From contig JALGQZ010000006.1 in the NCBI GenBank assembly GCA_023105745.1, positions 30,333,686-30,397,685 on the forward strand: a stretch of 64,000 nt of DNA. Reading direction: 5' to 3'. Source of the DNA: Austropuccinia psidii. Its lineage: Eukaryota; Basidiomycota; Pucciniomycetes; Pucciniales; Sphaerophragmiaceae. The notes beneath the pieces were generated by a model. That model saw nothing but the letters and a program-made list of their open reading frames with translations. It did no database searches and was not told the DNA's origin. Below are positions 35,235 to 47,079 of this stretch, in pieces (the stretch's first letter is position 1; every line of letters begins with the position of its first letter). The position numbers and the translations under genes were made by a program.

Positions 35235-38200
35235 TTACTTTGTAATATTGTTATTCCTAGCTTTTCTGAACCTTCTAAGAATTTTGTTAGCTTCACGTAT
35301 GTCCTTTTCTGCTAACCTTTCATCTTCACAAGCTGGGTCACTGTACCTAACAAGGTATCCCCTTATTTTTTTGGTCCTTAACTTCCTTCCTTTGAGAACT
35401 TTGGTAGTTTTCCTAGTTTCAGATAGTTCAATAGGAGGTATATTCTGGGGAACTTTATTTCTCAAAGGAAACTTTTCAGAATCACTAGATTTATATGGTT
35501 TTACCAAGCTGACTGGAAATTTAGGGTGCTTATTGCCATGTTCCTCAGATTATTCTACTTCAATTGCTTTTTCTTCATGGAGGGCCTTAATAAAAAAGGT
35601 CCTGCAAAAGAATCTTTGAGATTTTTACCTCCTTTGATGTTATTGAAGTTAGTGGTAGATACAAGTACTAACTCTCCCACTTTGAAATCTGGAGTGGCAT
35701 GTGATCTGTCCCACTTGTCTTTGGCATATGCAAATGAGTCCTTCATGCATATTACTGCATGATTTATAGATTTTTCTAGCATTCCTTTGAAGCTACTATC
35801 TGTGGGATGTATTATAACCAAATACTTCCTTAATGAATCTTGGGGTAATTTGGGCTTCCATCCCTTCTCTAGAATAGCAGGAGTTTGATTGGTACTGGCA
35901 TGAATGGATATTTTATATTCCAATTCCAGTGCTGGTAAAAGAGTACATCAATTGTGGGTGAACCCATAAAAATCTTTAAATTCAAGGCCATATGCACACA
36001 ATATTCTCACCATATCTTCCAAGGTTTGGATCATTCCTTCAGCCAGACCATCAGTTTTTGGGTGGTAGGCTGTAGAGAAGGACAGCTTTGTTCCAAGTAA
36101 TTGGTGAAGGTTTGTCCATAGTGCTGAGGTGAATTTGGGATCTCTGTCACTAATGATATTTGTGAATATTCCAGTCTATGATATTACTCTATTCCATATT
36201 AGAAGATCTGTATCCATGGCTGTATCATCCTTGTGACATGGTAAAAAGATTTTAGTCTTACTAAATATGTCAACAATTACAAGGCATGCATTATAACCTC
36301 TATCACCCCTGGTGGTAGGCCAGTCACCCAATCCATATGGACATTTTCCCAAGGTTTTCTGGGTTCTTGGATTTTGATCATATTTCCAAGTCTTTTTCCA
36401 GTGGATTTATTTGCCTTTTGACATCTGTCACAGGTTTTTCAATACTCTGCAACATCTTTTTTGCCACATTGGGCACCATATACAGGTACTTACCTTTCCT
36501 CTTGTCCTGTCCTCAGACATGTGTCCTGAGAAGGGGCTGTCATGGCATTCTTTCAGTACAAGATCTATTAAGGACCTGTCCAAAACTGTCATTTCACATG
36601 TATGCTTAGTTTTGTGGTAAATTATACCATCAAGTAAGTTAAATCTTCCTCCATCATATAATTTCTTCCATATTTCATCTAAGGCATGTATCAAATAGTT
36701 GTATTTAAAGTATTTGGTAAGTAATTGGCATAGGAGGCTACAATTCTTATCTTGAGTATAGATTTTTCTTACTTCTTCAGATAATGTTGTGTTCAGATCT
36801 TTAAAACTTATTCCTTCTATTGGGATCTGTGGGGCATCTTCTTCTGGCACATAAGCAGGATTATAAATATTATTTGGTAATGGCCATCTACTCAGTCCAT
36901 CTGCATTTTTATGAATATTCCCATCTTTGTGAACAATAGCCATATTACCTCTATACTCCTGTATGGCTATTTGCCAGCTGAGAATATGCCTGTTAGGTGT
37001 TTTCATGTTTAAAAGTGATTTAACAGTGGTACAATCTGTTATCACTTCAAAAGCACATCCTTCCAGGAAGTAATTGAGTTTCTCTAAGGCCCAGACAAGG
37101 CATACACACTCCATCCGACTTGCCCCATATCTAGCTCAAGTTGGTTTTATTTGCCTGGATATGAAACATATGGGTCCTTCTACAGGTTTATCATTTATAA
37201 TCTGGACCTGATGAAGTGAAGCACCTAGCCCATCCCCTGATGCATCAATATAAAGCTTAAAAGGCAGCTTAAAGTCTGGAATCAGTAAGAGTGGAGAAGT
37301 GGTCAAGGCTTCTCTTAAAGATTCAAAATATTTGACTCTGTCAACAGTCATTTCAAATACTGTGTCTTTGTCACATAGTTTATAAAGAGTCCTTGCTATG
37401 GATTCAAAATCTTTAATATTCTGCCTGTAATATCCTGAAACCCCCAAAAATGACCAAATTTCTTTTTTTATGAGGCATAGGTTTTGGTAGCACTACTTCA
37501 ACTTTGTTTTTGTAAATCCCAAGGGATAAACCAGCAACTACATGTCCCAGTGCTTTGAGTTCTTTAAATGCAAAATGACATTTATTTAAGGAAATTTTCA
37601 TGTTTACAGATTGAATTTTGTTCAAAACTCTTGATAAGCTGTATATATGTTCTTCCCAAGTCTCGGAACAGACAATAATGTCAGCAATGTAAATGATTAA
37701 CCATCCTTCTGAAAGTTCTTCAGAGAAGATTTCATTCATCATTCTTTGGAAGTGAGAAGGTGCATTCTTGATACCAAAAGGCATCCTCAGATATTCATAA
37801 ACTCCACAATGAACAATAATTCTCAAGTATTTCCTTCCCCTTGGTGTCACCACATTTTGATGAAATCCCTTAAGGGCATCCAGAGTGCTTATATACACTG
37901 CTTGAGATTTATCGGTAGAGGCAATTTGGATTTTTGGTATTGGGTACCTGTCTGGAACAGTATAAGTGTTCAGAGCTCTAAAGTGCCCAAGAACTCTAGA
38001 TTTTCCATTATGCCATTCCACTATGACTGGTGTAGTTATTTCTACCTCCTCATTGTGACCAACCTTTCTTATTGCACCAAGGTCTAGAAGTTTTTTAATA
38101 TGGATTTCCAGAGCTTCTCTTGATTTGGGACTTTCTGGATATGCAGGTCTTCCCAAGAATGGTGGGTAAGGTCTTCCAATATTAAGAATGATGTCAGCTT

Positions 38201-41083
38201 CATTACTAACAATTTCTTCCAGTGGCTCTTTATCTGATGCAAAGTCTTCTTTGTGGTCTTTTAAAAGGGCAGAAATTTCACTTTCTTGTTTATAAGTGAG
38301 ATGAAGACTTATTTCAGCTTCATTTAACTTCTCAGACTTGAATTTTTCTAACTCTAAGATGAGTGGTGATACTTTTCTTACTGTAATTTGTCTCTTAAAT
38401 TGAAAAAAGGCAACTTTTTGACATTTATTGTCCCCAATATCAAAGTATTTGTATTTATTGTCATGTAAATCTATGCCATAAATGATTAAGTAATCATTTC
38501 CCAATATAAAATGGGTACTAGATTAGTCTTCCATAACAAAAAATTCAACAATTATTCTTAAATTTCCATTTATGTGTGTAAATATGTTAGTAGTCTCAAA
38601 TATTCCCAATTCTTTCATTGGCTTACTTGCACTATTAAACTTTATGCCATCAGTTGGCAACAATTTATCTTCAAAGTTTGGTACACAAGCTTTAAGAAGA
38701 TATTTGACAACACAAGAGCAGAAGTTTCCTGGGTCAAGTAAAAGCTTAGTGGGTTTGTTGTCAATTACCACTTCTGTTATACAGGAGTTACCAGCTGTAT
38801 AACCTTTTCCCCTGTTTGGTTTGGTCTTCATTAGTTGTGCATCTTGAATCTTTGATAAATCAAGTTGACCATTGCTTAATTGTGGCAAGTGGGAATAAGA
38901 TTCCATTATGTCAAAAGTGGAATTGATATTTTATCTATATTTTGAAGATTCAGAATATATTGATGATTTATCATCTGAATTTTGCTCAATTACCTCACCA
39001 TCTTTTCCAACATCAGGTTCCTTTTCAATATTAATTTAATTTATTTTCACCTTTCTTGGACATTAATTAGCTAAATGTGTGGTGCTCTGGCAAATATGGC
39101 ACTTTCTGATTTTATGTGCAGATTTATATTTCATGTTATTAGAGTTTTGATTGGGATTTCTTTCCACAGAATCTTTCCAAGGTGTATTAAACCTTGTTTT
39201 TAGATTCACCCTACTAGAACCAATTCTGGTTCTGGTGGTTACTTCTTCCAATATATTAATAATATCTTCTCCTGAAGATTGTTCAGTAATCCTGCTTTTA
39301 ACAGCATGCTCCAAATAACCTCCACATTGTCTTAGAATCTTTCTGTGAATCATAAATTCTGACATGTCAGGTTATAATTCTGTTAATCTGTTGTGTTGTT
39401 GGAAAAACCATGGTAAATCTCTATCTTTGTCAGCATTAAATTTGGAAGATTCAAAGTCTTTTTCCACTAATCTCCAAGAATCATTGGACCATTTGTTAAT
39501 CATTTGGGTTTTCCACCAATTCCAACTTCGGTGTACATGTGCTTGTCTTAATTCGATATACCATCTGTGGGCTGATCTGGTAAACAAGGTGTTAAATCTC
39601 TCTGTTACAAATCTGTCTTGTAATTCAAAATCTTCTTTAATCATGTCAATACCCCTTATGAATTCCATATGGTCATACTCTCCTTCACCACTGAAGTGAG
39701 GCCATTCCTTGATCTTTGGTACTTCTTTCATCAGTGCTTGGCCCATTTGTGGTTCCAAGTTATGGAAAGAGGTGAAAAATTCATTCTTTAATTGTGAATT
39801 TTATACATCCAATACTTGTGGGTTGGGAATTCTTGTACCCTCAATTTGATTCAGAGTTGTAGACATTCTTGGTAAGGTGTGCAGTAATTGTTCAATATCA
39901 TTCATTTTACTTTTGCTACACCTTTGAGAAGTTCTACGCCCATGTTGGAAGCCCTGTAGTAAATTTATTACTTCAATTTTATACATATCTTGCTTATGTG
40001 TCAATTCTTGCCATAATTCTGTTTGTCTAGTATTATCAGAAATGACTTGATTCAACTTCATTGTTAATTTTGATACTTCTTGTTGGGAGGTGTCAAAACA
40101 CTTTTTCAAGGCAATTGTATATGTCTTTACTTCAGTAAATGAGCTTTCACTATCATAAAGGACTTTCTTATTATCCTCTTTTATAATATTTATGGCTTGC
40201 TTGATTACTGTTTCAATTATGTCATCAATATTGAATTTAGAATATTTGTCTGTTAATTATTTAATAATGGCAGATTGTTCATTTAATTTATTTCCAAATG
40301 AATTTTCATTATTAGAAGTTTCAATTGCTCTTAAAACTTTTTCAAAACACATAAGTTTCTCATTTATTTGGCTCAGACTCAAGTTGTTTGTTTTAAAATT
40401 GTTACAAATTGATGAATTTTTATCAGAAATATGACTTTTCACCTCATTTATGGTTATGTACAAGGTTGGAATGCCATCCAGAATATCAGAAATCGTTTCT
40501 GATATTTTAGTCTGGCTTCCTCCTTTTTCTGCCATTCCATCATTGTTCTGGCCATCTGAAATACATTTGTCATGGAATCCTGCTGAATTTTTGGGATTCT
40601 GTATCCCTGGCTGTAAGGCTTTGTAGCTGGTGCTTTGCCTTTGCCCTTGTTCTGAGCTTTTGGCTGCTTCTTCACATTTGAATTGCTGCTTCTGGCTACT
40701 GGAGCTGTTTTTGGCACTTGCTTGGGTTGTGGAGGGTTGTTTTTCCTCCATTCTTCTGTTTTAGTTTTCTCACAGTCAGGTAATAATTCATGTAGTTTGT
40801 CCACAGATCTGCAAGGATATGTTACTTTTTGTGCTGAAATTCATTGTTGTATGCCTTCTGGCTGGTTTTGTAAATGTCTACTGAGGATTCTTGTGGTGGT
40901 TTCAGCTCCTTTTGGAGGTAAAACAGTATTATAAGCTTCAGAATGGAATAATTTATTAGTTTGAAATTCATTTACCAACCCTTGTTCTTCTGTAACTGAT
41001 TGGCTTCTGCCATAATCACCTCTATGACCTTTTTTGGACCTGCTTGAGGGATTATAGCTTTCTCCTGATCTGGTTGAAGGCAT
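35235..41083 (-). pseudogene. Broken gag-pol polyprotein of element B
   Basis: Leader start at 41083 (MPSTRSGESY), capsid around 39372-39758 (WPHFSGEGEYDHMEFIRG), and a CCHC knuckle near 39080 interrupted by a stop just before its last Cys. Protease near 38730 reads LDPGNFCSC, so the DTG catalytic triplet is changed to DPG. RT is around 37420-38300 with YIADII, where the first YIDD Asp has become Ala. RNase H is around 37114-37260 and 36800-37114, and integrase around 35700-36600 with a stretch of stops. A chromodomain (GYLVRYSDPACEDERLAE) ends at 35235. The frame changes near 37430 and again between 35555 and 35507, and there are several in-frame stops. Three separate active sites are damaged or interrupted. 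Confidence 0.85.
40454..40804 (-). pseudogene. Remnant of the overlapping +1-frame ORF in element B
   Basis: The same relative frame and motifs as in elements A and C: KPYSQGYRIPKIQQD, then VFQMARTMMEW and KKEEAR. It lacks the terminal FPKK-stop and runs on to 40454. Upstream, the frame continues to the leader start at 41083 with only one TGA at 40841, so in B the MPSTRSG leader is in the frame of this ORF rather than of gag-pol. Confidence 0.5.
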
Positions 41084-41546
41084 ATTTATGATTGAAAGTT
41101 TAAAAATAGTAATTTTTTCAAAAAACTTTCTATTGGCCAAATTCTTTGCCTTCTGAAGGGTATTACTTATGTCCAAGTTAATCAATTCCAAAGAAATTGG
41201 CTCTGGTTGGTTGTTCTGAGTTATCATAACTTTGCTATTATAGTCAGAATTGACAGTACTGGCAGGAATAATGCTAGTAACCTTTGATGAATTTTCAATA
41301 TTTTCTTGTCTTATCACCTTGTCAGAAACTAAAATTAATGAAGAAAGCAATTAATTAAGTAAAAAAACATTTTTCAAAAGTGAAATGAAAAAATAAAGCC
41401 TCACTTAAAGAAGTTTCATTTTTTATGGATTTCTTGATTTATAAGTATTTTTATGGATTTTTTTGAATTTTTCAATATAAGAAAACAAATTTCAAAAAAA
41501 TAAAAAAAATATGTCACAGGTAAAATGTCACAGCTGGGCCCCCAAA

Positions 41547-43371
41547 TGTAAGGTGTGGATATGAAACTTTGATTAAAAATCAAGTACTTTTCCTGTCCTC
41601 AAAATTTGTATATGGTAAGAATTGATTAAAAATAGTATGAAATAGGATTTCTAAGAGGAAACACCCAATTTTATTGTTTTTACCTTTATAAATATCACAA
41701 AATGATATTTTAAAGATTCATTGTTTTACCAACAATAAAAATTTATCCAAAAATACTCTACAAGAGATATTTGAGGCTACAAGAGAAATTTCTTCAAGGG
41801 CAATTTCAATTGGAATTAATTTAGCAAATAACTGCAAGAAATTAATTAAAGAACAGAGTATTTAAAAGGAATATTAAAGATAAAACATGCCCAAAAGTGA
41901 TCAGAGTGAATTTGAAAACAAATTGACAAAGTTAACAGTGATGAAAGATTCTTTAATTCACTTATGGGGGGGTTCAAGGGTAAAAATGATTATAAGAGCT
42001 ACAAACACTGATTATAATTATTTTTCAATGTGGTTAAAAGGCTTTAAATAATTTAAAATGTTTTTTTGGTATCTTTTATTGGTTGGTTTAACAGGGCCTC
42101 AACTAATTTTAAAAGGAAAATATTCTAACATGGAGAGAAAAGTGGGGCAAAGAAGACATTCTTTTATAGCCACCAATTTTCTTACTCCAAAAGTAAAATT
42201 TACTCTTTTCAGTAGTGGGAAAAAATCTGACAACAGAAAAGCCAATTATGAAATCATTGAACCCTGGTTTAGACCAAAAAAGGGCTGGTTTTAGCCATCT
42301 TTTGCTATTTTCTGCCATTTTGAACCCTTAAATCAGCCATTGCTATAGTAATACCTTGTTTTAAGCCTTCAAAACACATAAGAATGTTTTTAAAAGATGT
42401 CAAAACCAGTGAAACTGTTTTTACTATGTTTTTTTATCTGAAGGGTAGTTTTACCCTCTTGGCAACAGTTAAAACTGCCCTGGTTGGTATCAAAACCTCA
42501 TCATCAATTGAGTCATAGACCCTGTGACTCAATTCCAAGCCAAAAGTGATGAACCTTTGCATGGATTTTGACATATCACCCCTGTCAGCAAGAAATTTGG
42601 GGGTCTGGCTCCCTTGAAGCCAAGATTCCTTTTCCCCCTCCAAAATTGATCTTTCCAATTTATTTTTTCTTTAATTCCTCATCATGTAATATACTTGTAA
42701 TTTACATATGAAATTCAATTGAGTTTTCACATTAAACAAATGTAATAATTGACACCTCATGTGTAAATTAAAGTTCACTTACATAATACATGCACACATT
42801 TTGACATTTCAATTGAAAATACTTCAATTCCTCATAACTTCCAAACTACACACAAAACCTCAATTTTAACAAAAGAATTCATGGTTAACACCACATTCAG
42901 TGTGAATTAAGTTGAGGTTTTGAGTATTTTCAAGTTCTATACAGAAAATACTAAAAACTTAATTTAAGCTTATTTAGAGTTGAGTTACAGATATTTTATC
43001 CAGAGGTGACCCCACCTTTTTTTGATGAGGAATGAAATGGTGAACCAACTCTCTTATGTTTATTCATTGGATGAAAAGTTATAATAATTTTTATTTAACT
43101 TTTTTCCAAAAAAATATTTTTAATTTTGGTAATTTTGTTAAAAATTCATTTTTACTTAATTTTTTTTAAGTAAAAATGTGTTTTCACAATTTCAAATTTA
43201 AATGTAATTTTATTTTTGAATTATAATTAAATTTTAATTTTTGTGTGTAAATTTATATTTATATTTTAATTTTTTTTTTGATAATATAAATAAATTTCTA
43301 TTATTTATAATTGTATCTTGTTTTCTTATTTGTGGTTTTTTGGGTATGTGAAAATACCTCTAAGGCTCAAA
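41547..43371 (-). repeat. 5' LTR of element B
   Basis: An 1825-bp copy of 33432-35213 with clear divergence. A TATA-like CTATAAAAG lies at 42161-42169 (minus). The primer binding site TGGGGGCCCAGCTGTGAC follows on the minus strand from 41544 downward, two bases inside the LTR end. Confidence 0.85.
42161..42169 (-). promoter_or_regulatory. TATA box candidate in the 5' LTR of element B
   Basis: CTATAAAAG on the minus strand, unchanged in both LTR copies although surrounding bases differ. Transcription would run towards the primer binding site at 41544. Confidence 0.5.
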
Positions 43372-44929
43372 AATTGTCTGCTTATGCTTCTGATTTTTTT
43401 CCTTGAATGGGCTTGATGAAATTATAAATCAAATTTATTTTTGGGCCTTTTTGTGAAAAAACCTCCCCTGTGGCATTTGTGCCACCCAACACCTTTTGAC
43501 AGAGATGATAATTAGGGCATTCAATTCCTTGAAATTTCTCACATCCTTAATTTAGATTATTTTTCTTGAAATTTTCCCAAAATTAATTATCAGAAACAAT
43601 TAATTTTTTACTTTCATTAAAGTCAGCCCCACTCAGTTAACATAAGAATTTGTATTTTGTGAAAAATTGTTTGATCTGATCCTTATAGTTTTCTCAGTTA
43701 TACCTTTAAAAGTCATTTAAATATCAAATAAGAATGAAAAAAATACTGTATCTCTTTTATTTTTCACCAGATATTTTTCCAAGAATAATGCAAAATTTTG
43801 ATTTAAATCATAAACAAGAGATGTCCATTCCTTCTTCTTGAGATTTCTGTAATCAATGTATTTGCCCAGATCCTGCATGGCTTAATATTTCTCAAGAAAC
43901 AAGTCATTTTTTTGGATGACAAATATTAAACTGAGGTATTCCTTTTCCTGGTGTGTAAAGGATTTCATAATTTGCTATGACTGGATCAATGTCTTCTTGC
44001 TCTTCCAGGTGTTAGAGTTCTGTATCCTCATTTGAGTCTAATACCATGATTGTGGTGGTCCAATGGGTGGGTGCAAGGTAGGATATGTTCACATGATTTG
44101 CAAAAATCAAAATCAATTAAAAAAGCATCTCCCAAGAGATTTTGATCTTTTAATTATTCCCCCCACAAAAGAAAAAAATATTTTGGTTCTTATTTCTTAG
44201 AATGCACATTGAAAAACATTGAAAATTAACTTTTTTTGAAAATTCATTTTGATTTATTCAATTTGATTTTGGGTCATGAAGAACATCCCCTAAATTAATT
44301 TTCAGAAAAAAAAAATTAATGAATTATATTTTGATTTGATTTCTTTTATTAATTTTTTTTTTCAAAAAAATATACATTAAAAAGAAAAAGAAAAGAAAAG
44401 AAACCAAAAAATTTCAAATTTGAAATTTCTTTTGTTTTTTTAGTTGAAAATCTTTATGATAAATTTATTTAATTTTTTTTTTGAGTGGTATGGTCTGTAA
44501 GCTGAGTTTAGGCTTACTTTAAAGAATCTTTTGGATTCTCTCAAATTGACTTTTTCAGTAAGCTCTTCTATTTGTCTGCTTTTCCAACCACAAAAGTCAT
44601 GTTATCAAAGGATGATGGTTTACTTGTTAAGCTTCACTTGTCTTACTTCCAAAAGACCTTCCATGCCTACCAAAATCATTTCCCACGTGTTTCAAAATAT
44701 CTTTCAATAGCTATATAACTGCTTTCTAAACATAAATCTATAATTTTTCATTTTACAAAGTTGATTCAGGTGCAGTCAAGAGAGCACCAGCTATTGGTTT
44801 CATCTCAAGACAATTTCTAAAAAAAAAAATTATAATGATTAAAACAATTCCTGCTCTTTTTCAGGATTAATTGTTTCTTTTATAGCATTCTCAATATCTA
44901 AGAATAAAGTAGCATGTTTTTTTGGTTCC
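43372..44929. other. AT-rich spacer, no gene recognised
   Basis: Sequence right of element B. Minus-strand translation close to the junction could continue the gene remnant cut at 33431, but no domain is visible. The rest is AT-rich with poly-A and poly-T runs. Confidence 0.45.
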
Positions 44930-45690
44930 TTTTAGAAAACAGAGGTTCTGATTGAGTGAAAACTCAATTCAATTGGATTAAAAAATGGGGAATATGGTGG
45001 AATAAATTCCATTTTGATTATTTTAAAAGATTCCAGCCCCTGTTTTACTTCCTCCAACTTCCTTGCTCAATGTATAGGGGAACTGTTGCTCATAACAATT
45101 GAGTTTTTTGATAAGTTTGCACCAAGAACAACTAAGAACAGGGTAAATTCATCTGCTCCAAATCCTTTGGTCATTAGTTCATTTGCATTGAGAAGCTCAT
45201 GGTAGACAAAACCCTCTTCAGAGGTTTCTGCCATCAAGGTGACTTGTTTCACCTTTGGTACCAAGCTTAAAACAGCTGGTTGGCCTATTAAAATAAAAAT
45301 AAAGCCAAAATTAGATCATAACATAGAAAAAAATTATCAACCTGAAGGTGAAAATTCAAACCTTCTTCCTGAGTGGAGGTCAGAACCTTATTCATCAACC
45401 AAAAAATATCTTTAAATCAAGGTGAAGACCTCTTCTGTCCACAAACGTTTCATGTTGAACCAACTATTCAGGTTTGTTCCATGTATCAGGGATATTTTTC
45501 ACTTGTTTCCAAATGATATCCATGTTGCTTAAGGAATTTCTAATTGATTGTGGTGGAATTGAGATTTTGAATGTGTCTTGAATAAAATTTCACATCTCTT
45601 CTAAATTTGAAGTAGATTTGTTTTCAATAAAATACAGGAGCTCATTCCTCATTTCATTCTATATTTTTCCTTCTCTTTTCTTGTAAGTCT
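44930..45690 (-). pseudogene. Decayed Tc1/mariner-IS630 type transposase
   Basis: The minus strand shows, in order, a helix-turn-helix-like segment (STSNLEEM, stop, then ISIPPQSIRNSLSNM) near 45560-45640, a LHLDLKIFFG block near 45420, and GFVYHELLNANEL near 45190. VMSNSSPIH near 45070 stands where the family has VMDNAPIH, so the second catalytic Asp is lost. EFIPPYSPFFNPIELSFHSI near 44970 is the classic DDE_3 ending with its acidic residue. Stops and frame changes separate the blocks and no terminal repeats were found. The family makes TA-targeting cut-and-paste transposases; this copy is dead. Confidence 0.7.
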
Positions 45691-47079
45691 TTTTTTTTTC
45701 TTGGATATTCATGGAAAAAATATAATAAACTTGACAAACAGAAATTTTGAATGACTCTGAAACAAACTTTTGGATAAATCTGCTGTCTATGATGTTTTTT
45801 TCTACCAAATTGCAAATTAATTAAATTAATCATAATCTTTATAATTTTGATTTTTAAAAAAATTAAAATAAGAATTTGATTGGTTTGTTTGTTTGTTCTT
45901 TTTTCTTTTTTTTTCTTTGAAGATATTAATAAGTAAAAAAATGTTTTTTTTTTTTTTTCAAATCCTAAAAAATTTATTTTGATTTATTTATTTATAAATG
46001 TTTTTTTTTTTAATTTTTAATATTAAGTTTTTCTTTTAAAAATAAATAAATAAATAAATAAGTTATTAATCAATTAAGTTTTTTTTTTTTTTGTTTTATA
46101 ATTCAAATAATTTATATTAAAATATGTAAAAAATAAAAATAATAATTAAAAAATTAAGAAAAAAATAAATAAATTATAAATTATAAATTCCCTATTTTTT
46201 TTTTTTTTTTTTTATTTTCAAAAAAAAAAAAAAAGTATTTTTGAACATTCAATTTTTTTTTCAAAAATTTAAGGGTAATCAAATTTTAAATTTTAATAAG
46301 TTTTTTTAAAATTTTTATTTATTAATTTAAAGTAAAAAAAGAAGATTTTCAAAAGAAAATAATAATAAGAAAATACATTTAAATAGAGTTTGGACTCTTA
46401 TGTGCATTTACCATTTTTCTTATATACATGTTTTTATTTACACCCTAAATTTAAATTTCAATAAAAAAGTTTATTTCTCTATTTAAACAAAAAATCATTT
46501 TCTTTTTGATAATTTATTTTTTGACAATCTTTTTTTCTTAAATTAATCTATTTATATTTAACCGTAGATTTTGGTTTTTATGTCAGGAGGAGTTTTTTAA
46601 AAATTCTTCTTTGAAGATTAGAATTAATTTACAATTAGAAACAAGGATTTATTTCCATCAACATATTTTTTACAGAAAAAAGTGATGGAGCCACATCACC
46701 ACTACAAGACCTATGATAACGATGTTGTAGCCTTCTTACAGCAGTTGAGTACTCTTTGAATTCTACCCTTTGAATGAATACAATGGAATGAGTTACTTGG
46801 ACAGTACAATTGTTTGGTTAAATTAATTTATATTATTATTGTCTAAAACTGACTTTTATGATTATTTTCATGATATTATTGAATTTTATAAGAGAGTGGG
46901 CTTGCTAACTTGTTCATTCTGGCTGATTTGAAAAATAAATAGAAAATAATAATCTTTATGCTATAAAATTCATGTTGAGTTTTTAATTTAAAAATATTAA
47001 TACAAAAGCAAGGAGCTATCTTGTGAAGCGTTTTTTTTATAAAAAAGGCAGCGGATTGATACAACGAAAGAAAACAGAC
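45691..47079. other. Very AT-rich low-complexity region downstream of the RING gene
   Basis: Dense poly-T and poly-A tracts (for example 45945-45960, 46080-46092, 46193-46235) and AAATAAAT runs. A 24-codon frame at 46685 (MEPHHHYKTYDND...) follows a TTTTTTACAG acceptor-like site and could be a terminal exon, but support is too weak to call it. Confidence 0.5.

Larger units (their letters stand above)
33432..43371 (-). mobile_element. Ty3/gypsy chromodomain LTR retrotransposon B (decayed)
   Basis: A 9.9-kb minus-strand element with LTRs at 33432-35213 and 41547-43371. Flanking 5-mers AATTT (33427-33431) and AATTG (43372-43376) agree at four positions and probably are the target duplication. 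The outer LTR end at the high coordinate has mutated from CTCACA to CTCAAA. Gag-pol remains lie between, broken many times. The LTRs differ visibly, so the insertion is old. The layout is the same as in elements A and C. Confidence 0.9.

Noticed and set aside
46685..46759. Short frame MEPHHHYKTYDND after an acceptor-like TTTTTTACAG
   Set aside because: Only 24 codons, and no upstream exon could be found in the surrounding poly-A/T DNA.
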